Assembly (NCBI GenBank): GCA_009844085.1
Contig: VYCF01000071.1
Span: 78,886-142,885 of the forward strand
Origin: Gammaproteobacteria bacterium
GTDB lineage: Bacteria; Pseudomonadota; Gammaproteobacteria; Pseudomonadales; Pseudohongiellaceae
Direction: 5' to 3'
DNA: 64,000 bases
Each line of letters opens with the position of its first letter. The stretch's first letter is position 1. The position numbers and the translations under genes are program-made. Positions 26,506 to 35,184 of the stretch are shown one piece after another. The notes below the pieces were generated by a model. The model was not told the DNA's origin and made no database searches. It was given only the letters and a program-made list of their open reading frames with translations.

Positions 26506-29202
26506 TCAACGCACCGGACGCGCGTGGGCGGAGCCTCTGAATATCGCGTTCACGAGTATCACGTTGAGACCGTCAAGGTACGCGCGAACCGTCGGATCCT
26601 GGGTGAACGCGATCACCTGGCCGGCGCCCCGGGGCTGGGACAGCGCAAACGGCTTGTATGCCAGTTGACGCCGGTTTTCCTCCCAGAGATAGCCGCTCGC
26701 GAGCAATTCGTCGGACCCCTGGAATCGCGCCACGTTGACGCCGTCGTCGATGCGGATGGGCGTGTAGATTTCCGAACCGCGGATCAGGACATTGAGAACC
26801 GGGGCGACGCCCGCGGCGAGCCAATGTTCCGGATGCACGTCCGCTCTCGCCATCACGCCGGAGACCGGGTATGGACTGTCTTCCAGCGCGATGGTTCTTT
26901 GCCTGAACTGTTCCTCTTCCGTCAGATACGTTCCGGCCACCGTGGCGCCCTCTTCTTCCTCTTCGCCGGGCTCGACTTCCACGACCGCCCTTTCGCGTCT
27001 TACCGCGAGCAGATCGACTTCCGGGTCGGCCAGAAAGCGCGTGGCGTTGCCCATGGCAATCAATACGCCGCCGTCGCTGACCCAGTTCTTCAGGTTTTCC
27101 ACGCCTGCTTCACCGAGTGTGCTGTTATAGCTTCCGCCGGCGGTCAACGGCAGAAGCAAAACCTGGTAGCGATCGAGATCTGCCGAACCAAGCCGATCGG
27201 TGCGGATCGGAGTGACCGGGTAATCGAACTGCCGTTCGATGACGAAGCGCGTATTGCCGGCACTGTACGCCGCGGTCGGCTCATCCCAGGCGATCGCTAC
27301 CCTGGGAGCGTTGAATCGCACTACGTTGCCGCTGCCGAAACTCGGACCGTCGGTCACCCAGCTATCGTTCACGGCGACGACTTCGGCGCCGGTTTCGCGC
27401 GCGAGTTCGGACATGGTTCCGTACAAATCGCCGGGATTGTCGGCAACATCGATGATGAGCGTTCCGGCCGGGTAGTCCCTGCCGAGATTGGTGAAGGCGA
27501 GATCGTTGCTCTTGATATCGAGTCCGGCAAGCAGGCCCTTCGCCAGCAGCCGCGCTGCCGGGGCCGAACCCCAGGGAACCAGATAGGCGACTTGAGCCTC
27601 GCCGCCTTGCACCTCGGCGGGTATGAACAGTTCCGGTCCGGCGGCTTCGAACTCGCCGGCGGGTACGCGGTCGCAGATATTCATGTCGACATTGAACATG
27701 TGCGGCAGCGACCAGGCGGTCACGTCGTAGATCTGATCCGGCAGATTGTTCGCCCGCCGCTCTTCCTGTTCGGCGAGAAAGTCGTCCTCCATGGATACCT
27801 GGGGTTCAAGCAAGGTGCGCACGAAGCGCTTGGCGGGCTGGTCCGCCCTGATCAGGTAGCTGCCGGCTGCATAGTCGATTCCGCAGGCGTCGAATGCCCC
27901 GGTTGCGCGCAATACTTCAACTCCCTGACGGGTCAGCAGTCCGGAAATGCGGGTTACGGCGGCCTGGTCGGCCTGCACCGGAAACAGATAGGCGCGGTTT
28001 TCCTCCTGCTCGCCTTCCTCGATGGCGGTGACCTGGTAGTCGTAAAAATCGGTCAGGAATTTCTCGCGGTTGACGGCAACCGTTTCCGCCGTGGAAAGCG
28101 AAGTCAGAAATTGATTGCGCACGGTATAGGCGTAGGTCAGGTCGTTGCCGTCGTATTGACGGAACACCAGTCCCCGCGACGAAGCCTGCTCGTAGGTCAT
28201 GGCGATGCCGCCGTAGTACGACGGCCAGCTCGCGCCATAGCCCGGATAGAAAGCGTCGTAGATCTCGCGGGTAAAGTAATCGAGGCCGAATTCGTCGAAC
28301 CATCTGGCATGGTTGCGGCCGAACAATTGCAGGCTTTCGGTCTGGTCCGCAGCGAGGTGCGGATTGTAGGGAACCGCCTCGGGGGCGAAGAAATAGGTGC
28401 TGTCCCCACCCATTTCGTGCGCGTCGACAAAGACCACCGGATACCATTCCTGCAAGGCGGCGATGCGGCCCCGGGTTTCCGGCTGGGTCATGATGAACCA
28501 GTCCCGGTTCATGTCGAACAGATAGTGATTGGTGCGGCCGCCGGGCCAGGGCTCGTCGTGTTCCGCCGAGAGCCGGTCGGAATCGGGCTCGAGTCCGAGA
28601 GAACTCGTGAAATGGTGGATGAAGCGGTCGCGGCCATCGGGGTTCTGCATCGGATCGATTACGACCACGGTGTCGTCCATGATGTCCGCCACGCGTTCGT
28701 CTCCGCGCGAGGCGAGCAGATGATATGCGGTCAACATCGCGGCGTCGGTGGAGGATATTTCATTGCCATGCACGCCATAGGAAAGCCAGGTTACCGGCGG
28801 CTGGTTCCCGATGATGGCCTCGGCTTCGTCCGGAGGAGTCTGCCGGGGGTCTCTGAGGCTTTGCATGCCGGCTTTTACGTCCTCGATCCGGTCCATGTTG
28901 TCTGCCGACGAAAGCGCCACGTAGATCAGTTCCCGCCCCTGCCAGCTTTGCGCGTATTCGACGATTTGCACGCGATCGGGCGCGGCCTCGGCGAGCGCTT
29001 CGAAATAGCGGATCGCATCGCGATGCCAGGTGATCCGCTCGCCGGGGGCGTAACCGAGTACCTGCTCGATCGAGGGAATCGCCGGATCGTAGTCGTCGTC
29101 GGTCCAGAACCGGAATTCGTCCTGGGCTGCCGTCATTGACGTCCAGCAGAACAGCACAATTGCGCAGACGAGCACTTTCAGTTCAGACGGTTTTCGTAAC
29201 AT
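26506..29202 (-). CDS. Secreted M14-family zinc carboxypeptidase with C-terminal glutaminase-like domain
   Basis: 898 residues from ATG 29202 (AAGAG about 9 bases upstream); ATG 29211 is an alternative. A signal peptide precedes TAAQDEF. The M14 domain has the zinc motif HGNE (His and Glu) in SYGVHGNEISSTDAA, NPDGRDR as the substrate-binding Asn/Arg segment, and a third zinc ligand candidate in VFVDAHEMGG. A region near residues 640-740 resembles a class I glutaminase-like fold (LLPLTAGGSYNST, WVSDGGVLIAMG), often found at the C-terminus of large secreted M14 proteins. It would trim peptides from the C-terminus in the periplasm. A terminator lies just upstream, so it has its own promoter. Confidence 0.9.
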   Translation of the reverse strand: MLRKPSELKVLVCAIVLFCWTSMTAAQDEFRFWTDDDYDPAIPSIEQVLGYAPGERITWHRDAIRYFEALAEAAPDRVQIVEYAQSWQGRELIYVALSSADNMDRIEDVKAGMQSLRDPRQTPPDEAEAIIGNQPPVTWLSYGVHGNEISSTDAAMLTAYHLLASRGDERVADIMDDTVVVIDPMQNPDGRDRFIHHFTSSLGLEPDSDRLSAEHDEPWPGGRTNHYLFDMNRDWFIMTQPETRGRIAALQEWYPVVFVDAHEMGGDSTYFFAPEAVPYNPHLAADQTESLQLFGRNHARWFDEFGLDYFTREIYDAFYPGYGASWPSYYGGIAMTYEQASSRGLVFRQYDGNDLTYAYTVRNQFLTSLSTAETVAVNREKFLTDFYDYQVTAIEEGEQEENRAYLFPVQADQAAVTRISGLLTRQGVEVLRATGAFDACGIDYAAGSYLIRADQPAKRFVRTLLEPQVSMEDDFLAEQEERRANNLPDQIYDVTAWSLPHMFNVDMNICDRVPAGEFEAAGPELFIPAEVQGGEAQVAYLVPWGSAPAARLLAKGLLAGLDIKSNDLAFTNLGRDYPAGTLIIDVADNPGDLYGTMSELARETGAEVVAVNDSWVTDGPSFGSGNVVRFNAPRVAIAWDEPTAAYSAGNTRFVIERQFDYPVTPIRTDRLGSADLDRYQVLLLPLTAGGSYNSTLGEAGVENLKNWVSDGGVLIAMGNATRFLADPEVDLLAVRRERAVVEVEPGEEEEEGATVAGTYLTEEEQFRQRTIALEDSPYPVSGVMARADVHPEHWLAAGVAPVLNVLIRGSEIYTPIRIDDGVNVARFQGSDELLASGYLWEENRRQLAYKPFALSQPRGAGQVIAFTQDPTVRAYLDGLNVILVNAIFRGSAHARPVR

Positions 29203-29245
29203 CGCATTCATCTCTTCGGTAAGTGTCGATACTTTCGATTCCACA

Positions 29246-29276
29246 AAAAAGCCCACTCAAGGCGAGTGGGCTTTTT
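29246..29276 (-). terminator. Rho-independent terminator (bidirectional)
   Basis: AAAAAGCCCACTC (29246-29258), loop AAGGC, then GAGTGGGCTTTTT (29264-29276): a 13-bp perfect stem with flanking A and T runs. It ends the transcript of the secreted protein gene at 29295-30131 and would also stop plus-strand transcription. Confidence 0.9.
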
Positions 29277-29294
29277 CGATCAATCACATGAGCG

Positions 29295-30131
29295 TTATTG
29301 CGGGGGATTCCCGATCGGGGTTCCCTCCCTGCGCCATTCTCCGTACAGGAACTCCTCGGAGAATTCCGCGCATTTGAACTCGAGCAACTGCATGTTGGGC
29401 TCCATGCGCCGGTATAGCGGCAGGCTGATCGTCCAGGGTTCGGTGAAGGTCTGGGGATCGGTGATGGTGGCCTCGTAGTCGATATGGTCGGGGCCGCTGA
29501 AGGTCCAGCGTTCTTCGACGACCATTTCCCAGCTATGGTGATTGCCCGCCCGGTCGAACCAGGTGTCGGGCATCTGGCCGGTCACGCGCACGACCAGGGT
29601 ATCGCCCTCCCAATGTGCGTTGGAATGGCCCATCCAGGCATCGACCTGGGAAGTGATTTCAGGCTGATCTACATAGAGTATGCGGTTGGCTTCGGCATAT
29701 TCGTAGGCGATCAGGATCACATCCGTCGATTGCACGATCTGGAAGGGGAAAGGCATATAGTTCGCACGCGGCACGCCGGGCATGAAACACTTCGTGAGCG
29801 GATCGTTTTCCAGCGCATTGGCGCGATTGGCGTCGCGCACCCGCAAAGCCTGCTCATTGTAGGGAATGCGTCCTCCCTCGACGATGCCGAGACTGGCCGG
29901 AATTGCCGAATGGGCGCCGAACAGGCCGGGGTGAGGACCCATTCGCGCCGCATGAGGTTCGATATCGTAATGCGCCGAAGTGATCGCCTGCCAGATGCCA
30001 CTGAAATCGGGCTTGCCGGACGGCGTACGCGGAATGTCGTCGTTCTGCGCCCAGGCCGGCGTCGCCAGCAGCAACGCACAGCCCAGAATTGCGGCGGCCG
30101 CCGCGCGGCGCGTGTCTAAAGTGCTATTCAT
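29295..30131 (-). CDS. Secreted protein of unknown function (PDFSGIW family)
   Basis: 278 residues with a clear signal peptide (AILGCALLLATPAWAQ). I do not know its activity. After the signal comes RTPSGKPDFSGIWQA; the same opening pattern (RTEWGQPDLQGVWNF) is in the next gene upstream, so the two are distant paralogues. The shared middle/end blocks are a Cys before PGVPR/VGFNSGPP, AYEYAEANRILYVD, HWEGDTLVVRVTG (compare WWDGDTLVVETKN) and ERWTFSGPDHIDYEATITDPQTFTEPW. Such proteins are widespread and often tandem near TonB receptors in soil and marine bacteria, without assigned function. A strong terminator follows. Confidence 0.75.
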   Translation of the reverse strand: MNSTLDTRRAAAAAILGCALLLATPAWAQNDDIPRTPSGKPDFSGIWQAITSAHYDIEPHAARMGPHPGLFGAHSAIPASLGIVEGGRIPYNEQALRVRDANRANALENDPLTKCFMPGVPRANYMPFPFQIVQSTDVILIAYEYAEANRILYVDQPEITSQVDAWMGHSNAHWEGDTLVVRVTGQMPDTWFDRAGNHHSWEMVVEERWTFSGPDHIDYEATITDPQTFTEPWTISLPLYRRMEPNMQLLEFKCAEFSEEFLYGEWRREGTPIGNPPQ

Positions 30132-30162
30132 CAGACTAAAGTTTCCTGAGTTGTGAATGGAA

Positions 30163-31206
30163 TCAATCGCGCTCGGGCAAATCGTCGCCCTCGGCCAGAC
30201 GCTGCTCGTCGACGCGCGCGCCGCGCAAGGTGTTCATCATGCCGTAGTTGCCTTCGTGGCAGGCATATTCGTAGATCTGCCCCGCCACCTTGATCATCGG
30301 AACCACGGCCGTGATCCTGTCGGTGAAAGTGGACGGATCGTCGATGGTGAACTCGTATTCGACGGTGTCATACGCGGTGCGCGTGAAGCGTTCGGTCAGC
30401 ACCATGTCGTAATCCGTGCCGGTGCTCGCGAAAGTCTGGCGGTAGCCGGTGAAATTTTTCGTTTCCACCACCAGCGTGTCGCCGTCCCACCAGCCGCGGG
30501 AGTCGCCGGACCACAGTCGGACGTCGTCATGCAGGGGCGGCTTCTCCACCAGCGGCACGATACGGGCGTCGTGAATCATTTCGGTCATGATGACCGCGGT
30601 GTCGCGGTTCTGGAAAATCTGCATGTTGTTGTTGTACAGGCTCGGCACGAAGGGCGGGCCCGAATTGAAGCCGACGATGCAGCGCTCGGACAGGCCGCGA
30701 TCTTCCGGTCCGTCCTTGCTGATGCCGCCGACCACGTATCGCACCGGGCGTTCGCCGGGGATATCGGGGCCGAGGCCGCCGAATTGCCGCGCCGCGCCTT
30801 CAACCGCGGGCGGAATCCTGCCGTCTTCGGGGTGAATGATGTGCGAGGTGCGAACTACGTCGCCGAGTCCCGCCACTTCGATCCAGAAATCGTTATAGCC
30901 GCCGGGGTTGCTCGTCGCCTCGGGAGCTTCCGGGTCCAGCACGAGTTGCGCCGCGGCGGCGTCGGCGGCGGCGCGGTTGGCCGCGACCTGGGCCCGGCGT
31001 TCTTCAAGTTCTTCCTCGGTCAGGAATTGCTGCGCGCCATATCTTTGCGGCCGCTGCATGGGCACGTCGGAGGAGAAATTCCATACGCCTTGCAGATCGG
31101 GCTGCCCCCATTCCGTGCGCGGAACCTGGTAATCCCCGTTCTGGGCCAATGCGAACGATCCGGCGAACAGAAATGCGATAAAACCGGTCAAAGTCTTGAT
31201 TTTCAT
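30163..31206 (-). CDS. Secreted protein of unknown function (paralogue of 29295-30131)
   Basis: 347 residues from ATG 31206; longer frame upstream is not used because the signal peptide (TLTGFIAFLFAGSFALAQ) starts right after this Met. It shares with its neighbour the opening PRTEWGQPDLQGVWNF, a single-Cys block (SERCIVGFNSGPPFVPS), the GWWDGDTLVVETKNFTG block and the ending ERFTRTAYDTVEYEFTIDDP STF. Residues 70-95 form an Ala/Glu-rich helix absent from the neighbour. The 31-base spacing suggests an operon of two. The pair lies downstream of receptor A on the same strand, but a terminator separates them from it. Confidence 0.75.
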   Translation of the reverse strand: MKIKTLTGFIAFLFAGSFALAQNGDYQVPRTEWGQPDLQGVWNFSSDVPMQRPQRYGAQQFLTEEELEERRAQVAANRAAADAAAAQLVLDPEAPEATSNPGGYNDFWIEVAGLGDVVRTSHIIHPEDGRIPPAVEGAARQFGGLGPDIPGERPVRYVVGGISKDGPEDRGLSERCIVGFNSGPPFVPSLYNNNMQIFQNRDTAVIMTEMIHDARIVPLVEKPPLHDDVRLWSGDSRGWWDGDTLVVETKNFTGYRQTFASTGTDYDMVLTERFTRTAYDTVEYEFTIDDPSTFTDRITAVVPMIKVAGQIYEYACHEGNYGMMNTLRGARVDEQRLAEGDDLPERD

Positions 31207-31274
31207 CGTTAGTCTCGTTTCATCGATTGGATGAGTTCGGTGAGGCGCTAAGTTTAAACGCTGGAGCCCCAAAG

Positions 31275-31302
31275 AAAAAGGGCTCCCGAAGGAGCCCTTT
31301 TT
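31275..31302 (-). terminator. Rho-independent terminator of receptor A
   Basis: AAAAAGGGCTCC (31275-31286), tetraloop CGAA, GGAGCCCTTTTT (31291-31302): a perfect 12-bp stem with A/T flanks, 22 bases past the receptor A stop codon. Its GGGCTC core is shared with the terminator behind receptor B (39108-39133), so the two receptor units look duplicated down to their ends. Confidence 0.9.
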
Positions 31303-31323
31303 CGGTTGTGGGCGATTTCCGGA

Positions 31324-34305
31324 TCAGAAATCGTAAACCAGTCGAGCGTAGAGGATTCGGCCCATTACATCCTGCAAGCCGCCTACCACGCCCATGAACT
31401 CCGGAGAGCGCTGGGGTTCGCGGTCGAACACGTTGCGCGAGCCGATGGTCATGGCCATCTCGCCGTCGAACAACTCAAGGCCGCGATAGGTATACGCCAG
31501 GTCCATGTCGGTCCAGGCATAGATGCCGGTCTCGAAGATTCCGCCAGGTCGATAGAACCCGCTGAAGAAATCCATGTGCGAGTAGGACGGTCCGTCGTAA
31601 GGCAGGTCGTCGATGTAGTGGACCGTGGAAACCACGGAGTGGTTGCCGTTGGTCCAACTCATGCGCATATTGACCTTCCAGGGCGGCAATTCAGGCGCAG
31701 CGCCGGTGCCCCAGTTGTACTTGCCTGCCACGTCGCGCGGCGGGGATTCCGGGTCGCTTTGCACCAGGAATTCCTGCACGTATGTGGCCTGCAGTCCGAT
31801 GCGGAAATCACCGATATTGTCGAAGCCGAACGTGTAGTTGGCGTCGAAGTCCATGGCGGTGACCTTCACGAATTCCGCGTTGATCGACCCGCGGCAGCAA
31901 ATCTCCAGAATCGTGGCGACATCGCCCCGGGAACGGAGGATTTGCTTGTTGGAGCGGGGATCGTTCACCCAGGCCTGCAACTGGTCCAGCGAAGGCTTGC
32001 CGCTACCGGAAAATCCGGTCGCCTGCCTGAACACCTCGAATTCCTCGTTGAGGATGTCCTGGGCGTTCTTGCCGACGATTCGATTCTGGAAGTCGATCTG
32101 CACCCATGTCGCGCTGAAATCGAAATCGTCGAAGGCGATATCGAAACCGAGCTGCTTGGAGTCGGAAGTCTCATTGTCCAGATTCGGATTGCCGCCGCCG
32201 CAGGTCGTTGTCCAGGCTTCGAAAGTGCTGAACGGGTCGCTCACCGTACCGAGTCCGCAAGTGACCGGATTCAGCAATTGCTCCAGCGTCGGCGCGATGA
32301 ACGCCTCGCCCGCGGTGGCGCGCAAGGTGAGCCAGTCGAGCGGGGCGAAAGTTATGCCATACTCGGGGACCGTAGCGGTCTGGCCGGTACTGAACTCCTC
32401 GTGGCGCACCGCCAGTTCCACTTCAACGGTGTCGAGCACCGGCAGGGCGAACTCGGCGAAATACGCGTCGATGTTTCGCGATCCGCTGCTGGCCCGCTCC
32501 CTGTTCGAGCTGCCAATCCAGGTGACGCCGGCCAGTTCCTCTTCCGAAGGAATGTTGAGGTACTTGTCGTCGCGGAACTGGTAGCCGAGGGCTGCGCCGA
32601 TCGGTCCGCCGGGCAACTCGAATCCGCCCAGCGGAACCTCGCCGTTGATGACGATGTCAACCGTGGTCAACTTGTCCTCGATGACTTCAATGCTGCGTCC
32701 GGCGACCGCGTTCATCACGTGAACCGAATTGTTGTCCTCGGGGTTCACGATCAGGAACGGGCTGTAACAGGCGCTGCGGTCATACACGATATCGCATTGC
32801 AGACCCTGTTGCATTGCGGTGATGTCGTAGTTCTGGTTCGACATGAACTGCAGTTCGCGATAACCGTGGGTATACGCTGCCTCGCCTTGCCAGCCTTCCA
32901 GGAACGGGACCGTGAATTCCGCCTCGAACGAGTAACGGCTGATGTGGTCGATATTGTCGGACAGGTTGGCTGCGTCAGCCGAGTGGCCGTGGGACCGCGT
33001 ATGCGTCTTGTTGATCGGACGCAAGGTTCGCGCCACGACGTCTTCGTACAGCGGAATCCAGCCGTTCGGATGCACGATCGCGTCCATCAGTCCGTCGTTG
33101 TTCAGGTCATCCATGCCGCGATCCGGAAGACCGTCCCCATTCCAGTCGACGCCGAAAAGGTTATCGGCCGGGTCGGAGCAAACGAAGGGGTTGAAACGAT
33201 CGAATCTGCCGCCCGCACAAGCCCGGAAAGGATTGCCCGGGTGTTCGCCGCGAACCGCCGGCAATTCGCCGATGCGCGAGTTGCCCGGATTGGAGGTCGA
33301 GGTGTAAGTCCGCTCGGCTATGCGGGTGTGGTAGCCCTGGAAGGAAAGCGTCAGATCGTCGTTGACGTCGTAGGAGAGATTGGCGAACAACTGCGTTTTT
33401 TCGAGCGGCTCGCGCGCACTGCGCTGGTCGCCGAAATCGAAAAAGCAGCTTGTGCCCAGTCTCATGCCGTAGGCGTTTGCGGCCACGCCGGGGGTATAGT
33501 CTGTTCGTTGCGAGCCCGGAGTACAACTGGGATCGGCCGCTCGACCGCGGCTGCCAGTATACATGCCGTCCTCGTCGCGATTCGGCACGAACCAGTTGCC
33601 CGGCGCGTTCGACGAAATCACCAGGCCCGAGTTGGCCAGCAGGCTCCGCTCGTTCCAGGCCAGCCGGCTGTTCTGGTGAAACTGTCCGGCCAACACCATG
33701 TCGACGCCGCCGAGATCGCCGCCCCAGAGGAACTGCACCGAATGCTCGTCGTAGTCGCCGCGGGTATCGCCTTCGGCGAATGTCTCGATCCTGAACCCGT
33801 CATACGAGGTGTAGGGCACGAAGTTGACGACTCCCGACACCGCCTCGTTACCGTACAGCGCCGCGTTTCCGTCCGCCACGATATCCATTCGCTGGATCGC
33901 GATCGTGGGGATCATGGCGAGAACGTTCTCGTTTACGACGCGCTTGCCGTCGAGCAAGGTCAATGTCGAGCGGGCTCCCAGGCCGCGCAGGTCGACAGCG
34001 GTGGAACGGGAATCCTGTCCCTGGATCGTATTGGTGATCTGGGAAGCGTCGCCGTTCACGAACGTAAGTTGCGACACCACCTCACCGAGGTTCAGGGTGC
34101 CTTCGGCTTCCAGATCTTCTGCAGTAAGAGTAACTACCGAAGATGCCTGATTGAAGCCTTCCGTGCGACGGATATAGGAACCCGTTACGATAACCTCTTC
34201 TACCGTGGCCTCGTCCTGCGCAAGGCTCGTGCCGGCGACCGGCAAGAGCGATAGCGAGACGGCCGCGCAAAGCAGGCTTCGCTTATGTGGAATCTTGAAC
34301 TGCAT
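31324..34305 (-). CDS. TonB-dependent receptor A (currently expressed partner of the inversion switch)
   Basis: 993 residues, complete. The signal peptide ends near GTSLAQ (residues about 20-30), the plug opens with EEVIVTGSYIRRTEGF at residue 36, and the barrel ends in LYARLVYDF. The ribosome binding site GGAGAG is at 34311-34316, five bases before the ATG. A promoter is predicted at 34571-34600. Receptor B (36160-39084) is a paralogue over its full length, for instance LRGLGARSTLTLLDGKR versus LRGLGPRSTLTLLDGKR, QRMDIVADGNAALYGNEAV versus GSAALYGNEAV, and matching C-termini. Codons 36-42 coincide with a 16-bp inverted repeat shared with B. Everything upstream of codon 37 lies in a segment that can be flipped, so expression of A should depend on orientation. 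Substrate unknown. Confidence 0.92.
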   Translation of the reverse strand: MQFKIPHKRSLLCAAVSLSLLPVAGTSLAQDEATVEEVIVTGSYIRRTEGFNQASSVVTLTAEDLEAEGTLNLGEVVSQLTFVNGDASQITNTIQGQDSRSTAVDLRGLGARSTLTLLDGKRVVNENVLAMIPTIAIQRMDIVADGNAALYGNEAVSGVVNFVPYTSYDGFRIETFAEGDTRGDYDEHSVQFLWGGDLGGVDMVLAGQFHQNSRLAWNERSLLANSGLVISSNAPGNWFVPNRDEDGMYTGSRGRAADPSCTPGSQRTDYTPGVAANAYGMRLGTSCFFDFGDQRSAREPLEKTQLFANLSYDVNDDLTLSFQGYHTRIAERTYTSTSNPGNSRIGELPAVRGEHPGNPFRACAGGRFDRFNPFVCSDPADNLFGVDWNGDGLPDRGMDDLNNDGLMDAIVHPNGWIPLYEDVVARTLRPINKTHTRSHGHSADAANLSDNIDHISRYSFEAEFTVPFLEGWQGEAAYTHGYRELQFMSNQNYDITAMQQGLQCDIVYDRSACYSPFLIVNPEDNNSVHVMNAVAGRSIEVIEDKLTTVDIVINGEVPLGGFELPGGPIGAALGYQFRDDKYLNIPSEEELAGVTWIGSSNRERASSGSRNIDAYFAEFALPVLDTVEVELAVRHEEFSTGQTATVPEYGITFAPLDWLTLRATAGEAFIAPTLEQLLNPVTCGLGTVSDPFSTFEAWTTTCGGGNPNLDNETSDSKQLGFDIAFDDFDFSATWVQIDFQNRIVGKNAQDILNEEFEVFRQATGFSGSGKPSLDQLQAWVNDPRSNKQILRSRGDVATILEICCRGSINAEFVKVTAMDFDANYTFGFDNIGDFRIGLQATYVQEFLVQSDPESPPRDVAGKYNWGTGAAPELPPWKVNMRMSWTNGNHSVVSTVHYIDDLPYDGPSYSHMDFFSGFYRPGGIFETGIYAWTDMDLAYTYRGLELFDGEMAMTIGSRNVFDREPQRSPEFMGVVGGLQDVMGRILYARLVYDF
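34183..34210 (-). repeat. Crossover site L (dif-like, inside receptor A)
   Basis: Read on the minus strand: left arm GGCCACGGTAG, 6-bp spacer AAGAGG, right arm TTATCGTAACG. The right-hand 16 bases (AAGAGGTTATCGTAAC, 34184-34199) are an exact inverted copy of 36158-36173. The two arms are imperfect inverted repeats of each other, as in binding sites for a pair of tyrosine recombinase subunits. The site encodes codons 33-42 of receptor A. Confidence 0.75.
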
Positions 34306-34570
34306 AATATCTCTCCATCGAAAATTCGACTGTTTTATGAGCGAAAGCGGCGCGGAATGCCGTTCCGATCAGTTTTTGCGGCGATCTCCCGCGGGGCGAT
34401 TTCTCCGCCGGCGTCCGGGCCGGGCTGCATGACAAAACCAGTACGTACTTGAAGATCAGGGTTCTGTCCTGCGGCGACGGTCATGTCCCGATCGGCCAAT
34501 CCCTCGCCGACCCTGCCGAACCAGACCTTCCGGACGAGAAATCGCCATGCCGGAATCTCCGCATCGCCGC
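34306..34570 (-). other. Long 5' leader of the invertible receptor transcript
   Basis: About 260 bases lie between the predicted transcription start (near 34564) and the receptor A ATG. No convincing gene is here. An 82-codon frame (34583 to 34335) starts inside the -10 region and has no homology I recognise, so I do not call it. The length leaves room for post-transcriptional control, but I see no riboswitch I can name. Near the end is the receptor's ribosome binding site. Confidence 0.45.
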
Positions 34571-34600
34571 ATACTAAAAACATTTATTCGGGAGTGTCAA
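34571..34600 (-). promoter_or_regulatory. Sigma70-type promoter inside the invertible segment
   Basis: Minus strand: perfect -35 TTGACA (34595-34600), 18-base spacer, -10 TAGTAT (34571-34576). It points toward receptor A in the present orientation. It would point toward receptor B after inversion. AT-rich flanks on both sides contrast with the GC-rich surroundings. Confidence 0.6.
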
Positions 34601-34690
34601 ACAAAAAAGCCGACTTCTCGGCACGCAAGTGTTACATGCCCACACATTTACCCGAATTCGCGCCTCGGCTGCGCGGGAAGAGACGCCGGG

Positions 34691-35092
34691 TCATAGATCG
34701 GCCACGGGGTCCGGTTCCGGCATGGCGCCGTCACCGGGCGGGGATTCCGGAGATGCGGGAGGCGCATTGCCGAAGACGCCGGATTCGACTCTAATCAGGC
34801 GGCCGTTCAGGTCGAAAAGTTGGCCGTCGATTCGTTCCAGGCGGTTTTCGACGCGGTCAAGACGATCGTCCACGCGATCAAGGCGGCCGTCTATTCCGTT
34901 GAATCGAATGTCTACAGCATCAAACCGGGCGTTTACTTCGCCACGGAAAGAACTCATTTCGTTGCGGAGCGAACCGGTCATCCATGCCATGGAGCCAACA
35001 GTAGAGCCAATAATCGCCAACACGGCCACGAGCAGGTTCAAGTTTTCAGCTACCGGGCGCCGGGCTGTTTTCACAAGATTGGACATATCCAT
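34691..35092 (-). CDS. Small membrane-anchored coiled-coil protein in the invertible segment
   Basis: 133 residues from ATG 35092 (ATG 35086 two codons in is also possible). One membrane helix (NLLVAVLAIIGSTVGSMAWM, about 18-37) is followed by a repeated coil of the type RFDAVDIRFNGIDGRLDRVDDRLDRVENRLERIDGQL, with a 7-residue period. The end is Pro/Glu/Asp-rich. The layout resembles short phage-hemolysin-like or DUF1640-like coil proteins, but I cannot assign a function. It lies between the recombinase and the receptor promoter on the same strand and would flip with them. A related coil sequence appears at 41094-41264. It may help the receptor, the recombinase, or neither. Confidence 0.6.
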   Translation of the reverse strand: MDMSNLVKTARRPVAENLNLLVAVLAIIGSTVGSMAWMTGSLRNEMSSFRGEVNARFDAVDIRFNGIDGRLDRVDDRLDRVENRLERIDGQLFDLNGRLIRVESGVFGNAPPASPESPPGDGAMPEPDPVADL

Positions 35093-35160
35093 TTCGGGAC
35101 AATCGTAGCAAGTCGCGGTTACATGGCAAGTTTTTGCGAAAAAAACCGCAGGCGGGCGGC

Positions 35161-35184
35161 TTCCGGTCATTTTCCGTAACGCAG
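35161..35184 (+). repeat. 24-bp direct repeat, copy 1 (recombinase 3' end)
   Basis: TTCCGGTCAT, TTTC, CGTAACGCAG: 21 of 24 bases match 41088-41111 in the same orientation. It covers the last codons of the recombinase. The proteins encoded at the two places are unrelated, so shared coding does not explain the match. The CGTAACG part resembles the arms of the inversion sites. Confidence 0.4.

Noticed and set aside
31306..34254. A 982-codon plus-strand frame opposite receptor A
   Set aside because: It is the antisense shadow of a clear receptor. The translation has no recognisable motif and there is no ribosome binding site.
34335..34583. An 82-codon minus-strand frame in the receptor leader
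   Set aside because: Its start lies inside the predicted -10 element, and the peptide shows no motif or signal. Kept only as leader sequence.
34306..34690. CRISPR array or tRNA in the larger gaps
   Set aside because: No regularly spaced repeats and no cloverleaf-like sequence were seen in this or other gaps.
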